A stretch of 29,167 bases of DNA from DATJBC01 sp035515515 (GTDB lineage: Bacteria; Actinomycetota; Acidimicrobiia; Acidimicrobiales; UBA8190): assembly GCA_035515515.1 (NCBI GenBank), contig DATJBC010000236.1, positions 1 through 29,167 on the forward strand, written 5' to 3'. The notes below the pieces were generated by a model. The model was given only the letters and a program-made list of their open reading frames with translations, had not been told where the DNA came from and made no database searches. Below are positions 13,810 through 22,125 of the stretch, piece by piece. The first letter of the stretch is position 1. Every line of letters begins with the position of its first letter. The translations under genes were made by a program, and so were the position numbers.

Positions 13810-14775
13810 ATGGTCGGCCGCACGGGCTGCGTGACAGCCCCGGCGGCGTCCCCGCCGGGGCCCGCATTCCGTTTCGAGGCCGTCAGCCACGCCTACGGGG
13901 CGCACGTGGCGCTCGATCGTCTGACGCTCGAAGTGCCTCGTGGGGAGACCGTGGCGCTCCTCGGTCCCAACGGTGCGGGGAAGTCGACGTCGATCTCGCT
14001 GCTCCTCGGGCTGCAGCACGCCGGTGATGGCACCGTCGAGGTGCTGAGCACCACGCCGCGCCGGGCGGTGTCGCAGGGGCGCGTCGGAGCGATGCTCCAG
14101 ACGGGGGCCGGGACCGGACTGCCCCCCGGCATCCGCGTGAGCGCGCTGGTCCGCCTCGTGCGGCGGCTCTACCGGCACGCCGCCCCGTTCGCCGACACGG
14201 TGGAGCGCGCCGGCATCGGCCCGCTGCTCGACCGCCAGACGCACCAACTGTCGGGCGGGCAGGTCCAGCGGGTCCGCTTCGCCATCGCCATCGCCGGCGA
14301 CCCCGAGCTCGTCTTCCTCGACGAGCCCACCGCGGCGATGGACGTCGAGGGCCGGCGGGCGTTCTGGGACATGATCCGGCAGTTCGGCCACGAGGGGCGC
14401 ACCGTGGTGCTGGCCACGCACCATCTCCAGGAGGCCGATCAGATCGCCGACCGCGTGGTGGTGGTCAACCACGGCCGGGTGGTGGCCAACGGCCCGGGAG
14501 CCACGCTCAAGGCCGCGGTCGCTGCCAGGCGGCTGCGCTTCCTGTGCGCCCGGCCCGACGAGGCGCTTCTGAACAGCCTCGAGGGGGTCACCGACGTCCT
14601 GGCGCAGGGAGCGTGCGTCACCGTCGACTCCCTGGACGCCGACGCCACGGTCCGGGCCCTCGTCCAGCGCGGGGTGGACTTCCGCGAGCTCGAGGTGACG
14701 GGGCCCGACCTCGAGGACGCCTTTCTCACCCTCACCCGGCACGCCCGTGCCTCGGCGACGAGGCAGGCGTTGTGA
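13810..14775 (+). CDS. ABC transporter ATP-binding protein, ABC-2/DrrA type
   Basis: A 321-residue ATPase if read from ATG 13810; GTG 13831 is an alternative and the first 20 residues are not conserved-looking. The core begins at FRFEAVSHAYGAHVALDRL. Walker A is GPNGAGKST, the signature LSGGQVQR, Walker B LVFLDEPTAAMD, and the switch His is in VLATHHLQEADQIADR. A C-terminal extension of about 80 residues matches the DrrA/NodI group that works with ABC-2 permeases in drug, lipid or polysaccharide export. The permease gene overlaps the stop by four bases. The DosR-like box at 13573 lies upstream. Confidence 0.9.
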   Translation: MVGRTGCVTAPAASPPGPAFRFEAVSHAYGAHVALDRLTLEVPRGETVALLGPNGAGKSTSISLLLGLQHAGDGTVEVLSTTPRRAVSQGRVGAMLQTGAGTGLPPGIRVSALVRLVRRLYRHAAPFADTVERAGIGPLLDRQTHQLSGGQVQRVRFAIAIAGDPELVFLDEPTAAMDVEGRRAFWDMIRQFGHEGRTVVLATHHLQEADQIADRVVVVNHGRVVANGPGATLKAAVAARRLRFLCARPDEALLNSLEGVTDVLAQGACVTVDSLDADATVRALVQRGVDFRELEVTGPDLEDAFLTLTRHARASATRQAL

Positions 14776-15521
14776 GCGAGCTGGTCGCGTACTGCCGCTT
14801 CGAGGTGGGCCGGCTCGTCAAGAGCTGGAAGTTCCTGGGGATCACCGTGGGGTTCCCCGTGATCTTCTACATGCTCTTCCTCGGTGACCGCAGCGCCGGC
14901 AAGGTGATCGACGGCACGGTGCCGTGGCGCGTCTACCTCATGGTGTCGATGTGCTCGTTCGGCGCGCTCGTGGCGGCCCTCACGGCGGGGGCGCGCCTCT
15001 CCTCGGAGCGGGCCTCGGGCTGGGCGCGCCAGCTGCGGGTGACGCCTATCCCCTCCTCGTCGTACGTGGTCACCAAGGTGACGGCCAGCATGCTGGTCGT
15101 GCTTCCCGTCGTGGTGCTGGTCGAGCTCGTCGGCTCGCTGTTCGGCGGCGTGCACCTCTCGCCCGGCACGTGGCTCGAGCTCTCCGCGGTGATGTGGGTG
15201 GCGGCCCTTCCGCTGGCTGTGTTGGGCGTCTTCGTGGGGTTCATGGTCAACACCGAGACGGCCTTTCCCGTCGTGACATCGCTGATGTTCGTCCTCGGTT
15301 ACTTCGGCGGGCTGTTCAACCCGGTCTCGAGCATGCCCGGGGCACTGCGGGCCGCCGCCCGCGTCCTTCCGAACTTCCACCACACGTCGCTCGGCCTGGC
15401 CGTCCTGGACGGGCGTGGTCCGGGCATGACCACGTGGCTCGTGCTCGTCGGGTACACCCTGGTGTGCAGCGTCGCCGTCACCGCGAAGCACCGCGTGGAG
15501 GAGTCCCGGGGCCTGGCGTGA
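14772..15521 (+). CDS. ABC-2 type transporter permease
   Basis: A 249-residue membrane protein with six predicted helices: about residues 24-40, 54-74, 103-125, 135-160, 166-188 and 225-243. It follows the ABC-2 pattern with an N-terminal cytoplasmic helix (YCRFEVGRLVKSWKF), the ERASGWARQLRVTPIPSSSYVVTKV cytoplasmic loop and GYFGGLFNPVSSMPGALRAAARVLPNFHH before the last helix. The GTG start overlaps the ATPase stop (GTGA), so the pair is one operon and one exporter, substrate unknown. About 276 bp without a clear gene separate it from the convergent ppk2 gene. Confidence 0.88.
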   Translation: MSELVAYCRFEVGRLVKSWKFLGITVGFPVIFYMLFLGDRSAGKVIDGTVPWRVYLMVSMCSFGALVAALTAGARLSSERASGWARQLRVTPIPSSSYVVTKVTASMLVVLPVVVLVELVGSLFGGVHLSPGTWLELSAVMWVAALPLAVLGVFVGFMVNTETAFPVVTSLMFVLGYFGGLFNPVSSMPGALRAAARVLPNFHHTSLGLAVLDGRGPGMTTWLVLVGYTLVCSVAVTAKHRVEESRGLA

Positions 15522-15797
15522 GCGGCGGGCCGGAGCAGGACCCACCGCAGCGAGAGGTGCCCGATGCGACCGTCGGCCGGTGCCGGGTGACGGGCGGTCG
15601 GTGGGGGACCGGGTGCGTGGCGGCGACGTGTGACGTCCCCTGGCCCCCGCCCTCCGGCGCGCGAACCGACACGGGACCGCCCGCATGGAGGCGTTCGACA
15701 GCACGCCCGGGGAGCTCCCCCCGACGTCCTGGCCCTGGGCACGCCGGCCCGCGTGGCCCGGGCGCCGGGCGACGGGCCCGCCGCTCAGGTCCGCGGG

Positions 15798-16712
15798 TCA
15801 GGTCCCCGGGTCGGCCTCGAGGGCGCGGCGGAAGCCCTCGAGCTCCGCAGCCTGGCCCCCGTCGCCGCGCGGGTAGCTGAGACCGAGGCCGTCGATCACC
15901 GAGACGATGATCCCGCCCACCAACGCCCGCATCGCCGGCTTGTGGTCGGCGGGAACGACGTACCACGGGGCCCACGGCGTGGACGTCTGCGTGAGGGCCT
16001 CCTCGTAGGCCTCCTGGTAGGCCCCGAAGTGCGCCCGCTCGGCCAGGTCGGCGCCGGAGAACTTCCAGCGCTTGTCGGGGTGGTCGAGACGGTCGAGGAA
16101 GCGCCGGCGCTGCTCCTCCTGGGAGACGTGCAGGAAGAACTTGACGACCCTGGTCCCGTTGCGCACGAGGTGGCGCTCGAAGGCGTTGATGTCCTCGTAG
16201 CGCTGCTTCCACAGGTGGGGGCCGGGGTCGATGCCGGCCGGGAGGTGCTGGGCGGCGATGAGCTCGGGGTGCACCCGGACGACCAGGACCTCTTCGTAGT
16301 AGGAGCGGTTGAAGATGCCGATCCGGCCCCGCTCGGGGAGCCGGGTGGCACAGCGCCACAGGAAGTCGTGGCGGAGCTCCTCGGGTGAGGGCTGGCGGAA
16401 GGCGTGGACGTCGCAACCCTGCGGGTTGACGCCCGACATCACGTGCTTGATGGTCCCGTCCTTGCCGGCGGCGTCCAGTGCCTGGAACACCACGAGCACC
16501 GCCCAGGTGTCACTGGCGTACAGGACGTCCTGGGCGGCTTCCAGCTCACGCTTGAAGGCCTCGAGGTCCTGGGCGGCCACCGCTTTCGGGTGGGCGCGGC
16601 CCTCCGGGCCCAGCCAGTGCGCCCGGGTCTGCGCCGTGCTGCGACGCGCCAGGCCGGCGGGACTCCCGGGCCGGACGGTGAGCTCCTCGATCACCGCGCC
16701 GGCGAGCTTCAC
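15798..16712 (-). CDS. ppk2: Polyphosphate kinase 2 (PPK2 family)
   Basis: A 304-residue PPK2-family enzyme that transfers phosphate between polyphosphate and nucleotides. Walker A is D80-AAGKDG (after VLVVFQALDAAGK), the lid/phosphate region has GVNPQGCDVHAFRQPSPEE, and Walker B is FNRSYYEEVLVVRVHPE (134-150). The WKFSGADLAERAHFGAYQEAYEEAL segment and TSTPWAPWYVVPADHK near the C-terminus are family hallmarks. The compact single-domain form fits nucleotide-phosphorylating PPK2 enzymes that use polyphosphate to regenerate ADP/ATP or GTP. The GTG start at 16712 has GGAGG upstream. The hydrolase gene ends 27 bp before it on the same strand, suggesting one operon. Confidence 0.92.
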   Translation of the reverse strand: MKLAGAVIEELTVRPGSPAGLARRSTAQTRAHWLGPEGRAHPKAVAAQDLEAFKRELEAAQDVLYASDTWAVLVVFQALDAAGKDGTIKHVMSGVNPQGCDVHAFRQPSPEELRHDFLWRCATRLPERGRIGIFNRSYYEEVLVVRVHPELIAAQHLPAGIDPGPHLWKQRYEDINAFERHLVRNGTRVVKFFLHVSQEEQRRRFLDRLDHPDKRWKFSGADLAERAHFGAYQEAYEEALTQTSTPWAPWYVVPADHKPAMRALVGGIIVSVIDGLGLSYPRGDGGQAAELEGFRRALEADPGT

Positions 16713-16739
16713 GGCCGCCCTCCGGTCACGGCAGCCGGT

Positions 16740-17747
16740 TCAGAGGGCCGCGCACGAGCACACGTCGTCCTCGCCGGGCTCGGACGCGCCCCCGCCAGCC
16801 GCGCCGGTGCGGGGCTGGGTGCGTGCCAGGTGCCGGCGGCGCCTCTTCGGCTTGGCCCCCCCAGCGCGGTCCGCCACGTCGACGACGTTGGTCATGACCT
16901 CCGCGAAGGCGTCGGGGTCCGAGATGAGCCAGGAGTGCGAGCCTTCGACCGTCATGGCCTGGGGCTGTCCCAGCACGTCGCACATCTCCTCGAAGGACTC
17001 CCGGGTGATGATTCGGTCTCGCTTCCCCCACAGCACGACGACGGGCAGGCGCCGGCGCCGCAGCTCCTCCAGCTCGCGCCGGAGGTCGGCGCGCCGTGCC
17101 ATCCCCGCGACCCGCACGAACGACAGCGGCTCACGGACCAGGTTCGGCAGCGCCTCGGAGACGATCACGGGCAGCACCCTACGAGCCTGGTCGAGCGGCC
17201 ACACGTCGTCGCGGAAGTGGATCCCCCAGTCGAAGAGGGACCGCTGCTCGATCGTCTGCAGCTCGTCCCCCCGGCGCACCCAGGCGGAGGCGCCGATGGA
17301 GTTGATGAGGACCAGGTCGTGCACCCGCTCCGGGTGGTCGTGGGCGAGCACGATGGCGACCCCGCCCCCGAAGGAGTGGCCCATGAGACGGACCGGCTCG
17401 GAGATCCCCAGGGCGTCGAGGAAGTCGGCCACCCATCGGGCGAACCCGGAGAGGGTGAACGACTCCGGGCGCAGGGCTCGGGTGCCGCCGAAACCGGGCA
17501 GGGCGGGCGCGATCACCCGCATCCCGTGGGCGGCCAGCCGGGCGAGCGCCCGCTTGTAGGCCCGGTGGTCGAGCCCCCAGCCGTGGAGGAAGACCACCGG
17601 CGGGCCGCTGCCGGCCTCACCGTAGGCGGCGGGCCTGCCGTCGACCTCGATCTGGTGCCACGACAGCCAGTGCGCCCGTCTGTCGTCGTGGGCGGTCCCG
17701 TCGGGCTCCCCTGCTCCCGCGACCTGCAGTGGCCCGCTGTGGCCCAT
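16740..17747 (-). CDS. Alpha/beta hydrolase
   Basis: A 335-residue alpha/beta-hydrolase. The oxyanion region VVFLHGWGLDHRAYK, the nucleophile elbow GHSFGGG (S125), the acid in VVLWGKRDRIIT and the catalytic His in VEGSHSWLISDPDAF form a complete triad. The fold is closest to lipases/esterases and epoxide hydrolases; the substrate is unknown. The last 50 residues are a basic, Ala/Gly-rich tail (KPKRRRRH...) ending in CSCAAL, outside the catalytic core. The ATG at 17747 lies 6 bases after the -10 candidate GACGAT, and two DosR-like palindromes lie upstream, so the gene is probably a separate leaderless start within the minus-strand stress block. Confidence 0.87.
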   Translation of the reverse strand: MGHSGPLQVAGAGEPDGTAHDDRRAHWLSWHQIEVDGRPAAYGEAGSGPPVVFLHGWGLDHRAYKRALARLAAHGMRVIAPALPGFGGTRALRPESFTLSGFARWVADFLDALGISEPVRLMGHSFGGGVAIVLAHDHPERVHDLVLINSIGASAWVRRGDELQTIEQRSLFDWGIHFRDDVWPLDQARRVLPVIVSEALPNLVREPLSFVRVAGMARRADLRRELEELRRRRLPVVVLWGKRDRIITRESFEEMCDVLGQPQAMTVEGSHSWLISDPDAFAEVMTNVVDVADRAGGAKPKRRRRHLARTQPRTGAAGGGASEPGEDDVCSCAAL

Positions 17748-17753
17748 GTCCCC

Positions 17754-17806
17754 ATCGTCGCCCGCGGGCGGTCGGCCCTCTAGGGCCGGACGGCCCTATT
17801 CGGCCC
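17754..17806 (-). promoter_or_regulatory. Tandem DosR-like boxes and -10 before the hydrolase gene
   Basis: The proximal site, GGGCCGGACGGCCC (17783-17796), is the core of the perfect inverted repeat TAGGGCCGGACGGCCCTA (17781-17798). An overlapping distal copy, GGCCCTATTCGGCCC, covers 17792-17806. GACGAT (17759-17754) is the -10 candidate, 23 bases from the proximal box and 6 bases before the ATG at 17747. The palindrome also contains the stop codon of the USP gene and might double as its terminator. Confidence 0.5.
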
Positions 17807-18565
17807 GGCCGGTGCCGGCGGCCCCCCGACCGGCAGGAGCAGGACGGGGAGCGCGCACGATCCGAGGACCTCTCGCACGACCCGGGCCCGTCCGCCGGCG
17901 ACGTCCTGCCCCCAGCTCAGCACGACGAGGTCGACGCGCTCCTCGGCGGCCACCTCCAGGACGCGGCGGGCGGTCGGCCCGGGACGGAAGACGATCCGGG
18001 TGGCGTGCGGGAGGTGGCGGGCCAGGAACTCCTTGCCGATGATCTCCAGGTCCCGTCCTCTGTCGAGCATGGCCGGCAGCGTGGTGGCGGTGAAGACGTG
18101 CAGCACGACGAGCTCCGCTTGCGCGCCCACCAGGGCGTGCAGGTGCTCGAGGACGGGCCTCGAGGACGAGAGGTCGCCCTCGAGGGGCACGAGCACGCGC
18201 TGCAGGCCCCGTTGGGTGTCGGCCTCGGGCGCGACGACGATGACCGGCTTGGTGGCGTGCGAGACGACGTATTCGGCGCTGTGCCCGACCGGCCGGCGCC
18301 CACCCGGCGTGGAGCGGGCGCCGATGACCCCCGCCGCCGTGCCCTGCGCCGAGATCGCCGTGGCCAGGGCGGGGCCGGGAGGATCCTCGAGCGTCCGCAG
18401 CACCACGCCGGCACGCGCCGCCAGGGCGCGCGGTGTCTCGGTGTCGCCGTCGAGGACGTGGACCGCTTCGACCGCTGCCCCGGTGCGCGCGCCGAGGCGA
18501 AGGGCCGTCTCGAGCACGGGGCGGGCGGCGGCGGTGGTGTCCAGAGCGGCGATGACGACGGCCAT
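17780..18565 (-). CDS. Tandem-domain universal stress protein
   Basis: A 261-residue protein with two UspA domains, about residues 1-118 (MAVVIAALDTTAAARPVLETAL...) and 119-250 (RVLVPLEGDLSSSRPVLEHL...). The nucleotide loops are altered: GARSTPGGRRPVGHSAEYV in the first domain and LSWGQDVAGGRARVVREVLGS in the second lack the full GxxGx9GS pattern, so ATP binding is doubtful for both. Two-domain USPs of similar size are common in the mycobacterial DosR regulon. The ATG has GGAGG 6 bases upstream and follows the HAD-GH65 stop after 8 bases, so it is the last gene of the PNPOx/HAD-GH65/USP operon. Confidence 0.86.
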   Translation of the reverse strand: MAVVIAALDTTAAARPVLETALRLGARTGAAVEAVHVLDGDTETPRALAARAGVVLRTLEDPPGPALATAISAQGTAAGVIGARSTPGGRRPVGHSAEYVVSHATKPVIVVAPEADTQRGLQRVLVPLEGDLSSSRPVLEHLHALVGAQAELVVLHVFTATTLPAMLDRGRDLEIIGKEFLARHLPHATRIVFRPGPTARRVLEVAAEERVDLVVLSWGQDVAGGRARVVREVLGSCALPVLLLPVGGPPAPAGPNRAVRP

Positions 18566-18573
18566 GGTCCCTC

Positions 18574-21500
18574 CTACAGCTCGATGACCCCCCCGGGTGG
18601 GGCGAGGGCCTCGGGGGGGCGCCCGCCCACGCTGAGCGCAAGCGGCCGGTCGCACCCCACGACGACGTGCGTGTTCTCGGCTCGCACCTCCAGCGCCACG
18701 CCCCGGAACGAGAAGCGGAGCCCGAGCGCGGACCACGCGGCGGGGAGACAGGGGTCCACCCCCAGCACGCCGCCGTCGGCGTGCAGGCCGAGGAAGCCGT
18801 AGGCGAGCGCCTGCCACACGCCGCCCAGGGTCGCCATGTGCAAGCCCCCGGCGGTGGTCCCCGTGACGTCGTCGAGGTCCAGGCGGCTCGCCAGCCTGAA
18901 CAGTGCGAGGGCCCGCTCCGGCTGGCCCGCTCGGGCCAGCAGCGACGCCGAGATGGCCGGCGACAACGAGCTCCCGTGCGCATTGCGCGGCTCGTAGAAG
19001 TCGAGGCAGCGGGCGAGCGAGCCCGGCTCCACCTCGCCGGGCACCATGTGGTGGAGCATGCACACGTCGGGCTGCTTGATGAGCTGCGAGCGCGCCACCC
19101 GCGCCGGGCCGAGGAGCACGTCGGCGGGGACGGGGGGACTGGCGATCTCGCGCATGATGAGCGGGTCCAGGTCGAAGTACCCGGCGAACTGCTCGTAGAC
19201 CCCGCGGGCGCCGTCCCACCCGTCGACGAGCAGGTCGGCCAGCCTGCGCCACGTGCCCGCCTCGTCCTGGGCGTCCCCGGTCTGCTCGAGCAGCTCGGCG
19301 CCCGCCCGCAGGTTCCAGCGCGCCATCACGTTGGTGTAGGCGTTGTCGTCCACCGCCTGGTGGTACTCGTCGGGCCCCATCACCCCGTAGAGGTGCCCCC
19401 GGCCGTCGGGGCCGATCCGGATGCGAGCCGCCCAGTAGCGGGCGGTGTCCACCACGAGGTCGCGGCCGGCGCCGGTGAGGAAGGCGCCGTCACCGGTCCA
19501 GGCCGCGTAGCGCGCCGCGGCCCACGCCACGTCGGCCACGATGTGCTCCTCGCGCACCCCGGTGGCGATGGCGACCAGCTGGCCCTGGGGCCCGTTGGCC
19601 ATCCGGGGCGTGACGTCGGTGCCCTCCGCGGCCGACTCCCACGGGAAGCGGGCACCGCGCAGCCCCCGGCGAGCGGCTTCGGCCCGTGCGGCGGGCAGGC
19701 GGCGGATCCGGTACTCGAGCATGGCCCGGGCGCCCTGTGGCCAGATGGCCGCCAGCGCGGGCAGCACGAAGACGTCCGCGTCCCAGAAGACGTGTCCCGC
19801 GTAGGCCTCGCCGGTGAGGCCCCGGGCCCCCACGGCCGACTCGTCCGAACCGGCGGCCGCCCCGAGCAGGTGGAAGACGGCGAAGCGCGCCGCCAATTGG
19901 GAATCGGGGTCGCCTTCCACGGTGACGGCGGCGCCCGCCCATCGCCGTGCCCATGCGGAGCGGTGGGCGGCCAGCAGGGCGTCGAAGCCGGCGCCCTGCA
20001 CCTCCGAGAAGGCCGCCTCGGCGTCGTCCATGCCGGGGATGCCGTCGCGGGCCGTGCCCCACACCGCCAGGCGCTCGAGCACGGGGCGCTCCGGGGAGCC
20101 GCCCACCCACTGGCGCGCCGCCACGGCGACCTCCGCCTCGCCCGAGCGCGTCCGGGCCCGGTCCACCTCGCCGCGGGGCTCCCGCGCGAAGTCGACGTCC
20201 CCGCCGGGGGAGCGCAGGGCCGCCCCGGGAGCCAGCGCGCCGGCGGGGCCTTCGGCGCGCATGGCCATGGCGCGCGGGGCCGCCGCCGAGACGAAGCGCA
20301 GCGACCGCAGGCCCTCGCCGCCCTCGTCGCTGCGGAACAGGACGCCGGTCCGCAGGTCGACCCAGCGACGCTCGCCGGCGCGCCGGGATCGGGCCGGCTC
20401 GGTGCCCGTCCAGCGGGGCCCGCCGAGAAGCCCGCCCCCGGCGTCGTACACGCCGCTCACCACCAGGTAGGGCACACCGCCGGCGCCGGCCTCCTCGCGG
20501 ACGGCCCGCATCCCCGCCTGCCCGTTGGTGAGGGCGCCGAGCGTCTCGGCCACGCGCTCCTGGGCGCGCCGGTGGGGGAGGGGGACGACCCACGCCGGGT
20601 CCGGGTCGATGTGGGGGACGCGGCGGTCGCGCCGGCGCGCCAGCTGCCGGTCCAGGAGCTCGAGGAAGCCGGCCGGGCCGCCACCGTGGTGGAGGACGCC
20701 GTCGGGGACGCCGCCCGGCTCGACGCCCACCGAGACGACCACGGCGCGCGCCAGCGCGGGCACCAGCATGAACGAGTCACTGCCGGGCAGGCCCCCGACG
20801 GGCCCCAGCTCGTCGCCCGCCACGAGCACCAGCTGCCCGGTGATGCCGCGGGCGCCGAGCCAATGGGCGGCGAAGGTGGCCGAGTCGGCCTTGTCGGTGA
20901 GGCCGACCTCGATGTGCTTCACGTCGCTGGTGATGTGGGGATCGGTGACGCCCGCCTGTCGCGCCTCGGCGGCGGCGATGGCCACGACCTCGGCGAGGTC
21001 GGCGATGCCGGCGCCGGCGAGGCGGTCGGCCACGGCCCCGGCGAGCAGGCCGATGTCCGCCTTCTTGGGATCCGCCCACTGCGGCACGGGGATGAGGTCG
21101 ATCTTGCGCCGGTTGAGCCGCTGCGACACGACCGCGGCCTCGAGCCCCCGGGCGCGCAGCGCCGCCACCGTGCGCGCCGCCGCCACGGTGAGCGCCCGGT
21201 CCTCGCCCACGGTGGCCTGGCGCCGGTGCACCAGGGCGGGCCCCGCCGCGCTCACCTCGAAGACCTCGGACCCCCGGTTGCAGCACAGGTGCAGGCGGCC
21301 CCGCCCCGCGGGCCTGGCTCGGAGCTGGCGGTCGACGTTCTCCATGTGGGTGCCGCTCACGACGAAGACGTGGACCCCGGCCGCACACAGCGCCTCGACG
21401 CGCCCGCGCAGCTGGGATGCGTCGGCCTGGCGGTCGGGGACCGCCGTGCCGTCCCAGTCGAAGAGGAGCGCCTCGAAGGTGGCGTCGAGGGCGACCATCG

Positions 21501-21576
21501 CCCCACCGTCCCGGCACGCCCGGTCCTCGCCGGGGGCCGGCGCCGCCTGAGCGGCGGGCCCGGCCGAGCGCGTCAT
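18574..21576 (-). CDS. HAD phosphatase (OtsB-like) / GH65 phosphorylase fusion (Rv2006 type)
   Basis: A 1000-residue fusion. Residues 30-300 form a HAD domain with the nucleophile motif D40-WDGT, VVSGTHMEN, KADS and GDELGPVGGLPGSDSF, close to OtsB/Cof-type sugar phosphatases. Residues 320-990 form a GH65 domain: HVFWDADVFVLPAL, NGPQGQLVAIATGVREEHIVADV, the catalytic-acid motif GPDE737YH, VDDNAYTNVMARWNL, KQPDVCML and NAHGSSLSPAISA. GH65 enzymes phosphorolyse trehalose, kojibiose or maltose; the HAD part may act on the phosphate product or on trehalose 6-phosphate. Mycobacterial Rv2006 (otsB1) has the same kind of HAD-GH65 architecture but is longer at the N-terminus. ATG 21576 overlaps the PNPOx stop (ATGA), showing tight coupling. 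Confidence 0.87.
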   Translation of the reverse strand: MTRSAGPAAQAAPAPGEDRACRDGGAMVALDATFEALLFDWDGTAVPDRQADASQLRGRVEALCAAGVHVFVVSGTHMENVDRQLRARPAGRGRLHLCCNRGSEVFEVSAAGPALVHRRQATVGEDRALTVAAARTVAALRARGLEAAVVSQRLNRRKIDLIPVPQWADPKKADIGLLAGAVADRLAGAGIADLAEVVAIAAAEARQAGVTDPHITSDVKHIEVGLTDKADSATFAAHWLGARGITGQLVLVAGDELGPVGGLPGSDSFMLVPALARAVVVSVGVEPGGVPDGVLHHGGGPAGFLELLDRQLARRRDRRVPHIDPDPAWVVPLPHRRAQERVAETLGALTNGQAGMRAVREEAGAGGVPYLVVSGVYDAGGGLLGGPRWTGTEPARSRRAGERRWVDLRTGVLFRSDEGGEGLRSLRFVSAAAPRAMAMRAEGPAGALAPGAALRSPGGDVDFAREPRGEVDRARTRSGEAEVAVAARQWVGGSPERPVLERLAVWGTARDGIPGMDDAEAAFSEVQGAGFDALLAAHRSAWARRWAGAAVTVEGDPDSQLAARFAVFHLLGAAAGSDESAVGARGLTGEAYAGHVFWDADVFVLPALAAIWPQGARAMLEYRIRRLPAARAEAARRGLRGARFPWESAAEGTDVTPRMANGPQGQLVAIATGVREEHIVADVAWAAARYAAWTGDGAFLTGAGRDLVVDTARYWAARIRIGPDGRGHLYGVMGPDEYHQAVDDNAYTNVMARWNLRAGAELLEQTGDAQDEAGTWRRLADLLVDGWDGARGVYEQFAGYFDLDPLIMREIASPPVPADVLLGPARVARSQLIKQPDVCMLHHMVPGEVEPGSLARCLDFYEPRNAHGSSLSPAISASLLARAGQPERALALFRLASRLDLDDVTGTTAGGLHMATLGGVWQALAYGFLGLHADGGVLGVDPCLPAAWSALGLRFSFRGVALEVRAENTHVVVGCDRPLALSVGGRPPEALAPPGGVIEL

Positions 21577-22028
21577 ACCGGGGCGCGGTCGCCTGGGGCG
21601 GCGCACGGCTGGGCCCCGATGGAGAACCGTCGCCCGGTGACGACGTCGGCCCGGACGCTGAGCAGCAGGTCTCCCGGGGTCGGGACCACGGGCTCGGGCA
21701 GGTGCCGCCATCGCCGGTGCAGCTCGTGCGGCTCGAGCGCCCGCGCCAGCCCCCGGACCAGGACGCTCCAGCCCTGGTGGGCGGCCGTGTCCAGCCGGTC
21801 GACCTCGAAGCTCACGAGCCTCCCCACGGCGCCCGCCGCGGCGGTGCCCCGCCCCAGCCGGACCAGGACCGTCTCGTCCATGTAGGAGAAATTGACCGGC
21901 ACGACGATGGGTGCGCCCTCGGTGGGGACGGCCAGCCGCCCCACGGCGTGCTCCTTGGCCGTCACGGCCACGAGGCGCAGGCACTCGGGTCGGGGCAGGA
22001 CCTCCGAGCCACGTTGGTCGACCCACAT
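21573..22028 (-). CDS. PNPOx-fold flavin-binding protein (third of three)
   Basis: A 151-residue split-barrel flavoprotein related to those at 119 and 650. It shows ECLRLVAVTAKEHAVGRLAV, PIVVPVNFSYMDETVLVRLGRGTAAAGAVGRLVSFEVDRLD, GWSVLVRGLARAL and VVTGRRFSIG. The longer R-L-G-R-G-T loop in the cofactor region differs from the GGKFEA/GAKLEH loops of the other two. The ATG at 22028 follows the -10 candidate TGTGAT by two bases of spacer, so a leaderless or nearly leaderless transcript is likely. It heads an operon with the HAD-GH65 fusion (4-bp overlap) and the tandem USP, under a DosR-like box. Confidence 0.84.
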   Translation of the reverse strand: MWVDQRGSEVLPRPECLRLVAVTAKEHAVGRLAVPTEGAPIVVPVNFSYMDETVLVRLGRGTAAAGAVGRLVSFEVDRLDTAAHQGWSVLVRGLARALEPHELHRRWRHLPEPVVPTPGDLLLSVRADVVTGRRFSIGAQPCAAPGDRAPV

Positions 22029-22030
22029 CG

Positions 22031-22080
22031 ATCACAGCGTGCGCCCCATGACCGGTTCCCGCCCAGGGCCGTTGGTCACC
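22031..22080 (-). promoter_or_regulatory. DosR-like box before the PNPOx/HAD-GH65/USP operon
   Basis: GGGCCGTTGGTCACC (22066-22080) aligns with the best box GGGCCGAAGGTCCC with one extra base. TGTGAT (22036-22031) is the -10 candidate, 29 bases away, longer than the 23-24 seen at most sites. It lies between the M50 gene end (22126) and the flavoprotein start (22028). Confidence 0.5.
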
Positions 22081-22125
22081 AGTTGGGCATCGAACCGGCG
22101 CGGCCTCGCGCCGCGGCCCGGCCCG

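Noticed and set aside
15522..15797. Open frames between the ABC-2 permease and ppk2, including one from ATG 15685
   Set aside because: Pro/Arg/Ser-rich translation without family features; the small GACGT/ACGTC repeat at 15625-15637 is too short to interpret.
16740..16754. CAAL at the C-terminus of the hydrolase, like a CaaX prenylation box, with a CAAX-type protease in the window
   Set aside because: Bacteria lack protein prenyltransferases for such boxes, the Ala-rich tail makes it likely by chance, and CPBP proteases in bacteria have other roles.
18667..21885. A 1072-codon plus-strand open frame
   Set aside because: It is the antisense shadow of the HAD-GH65 gene and has no recognisable domain.
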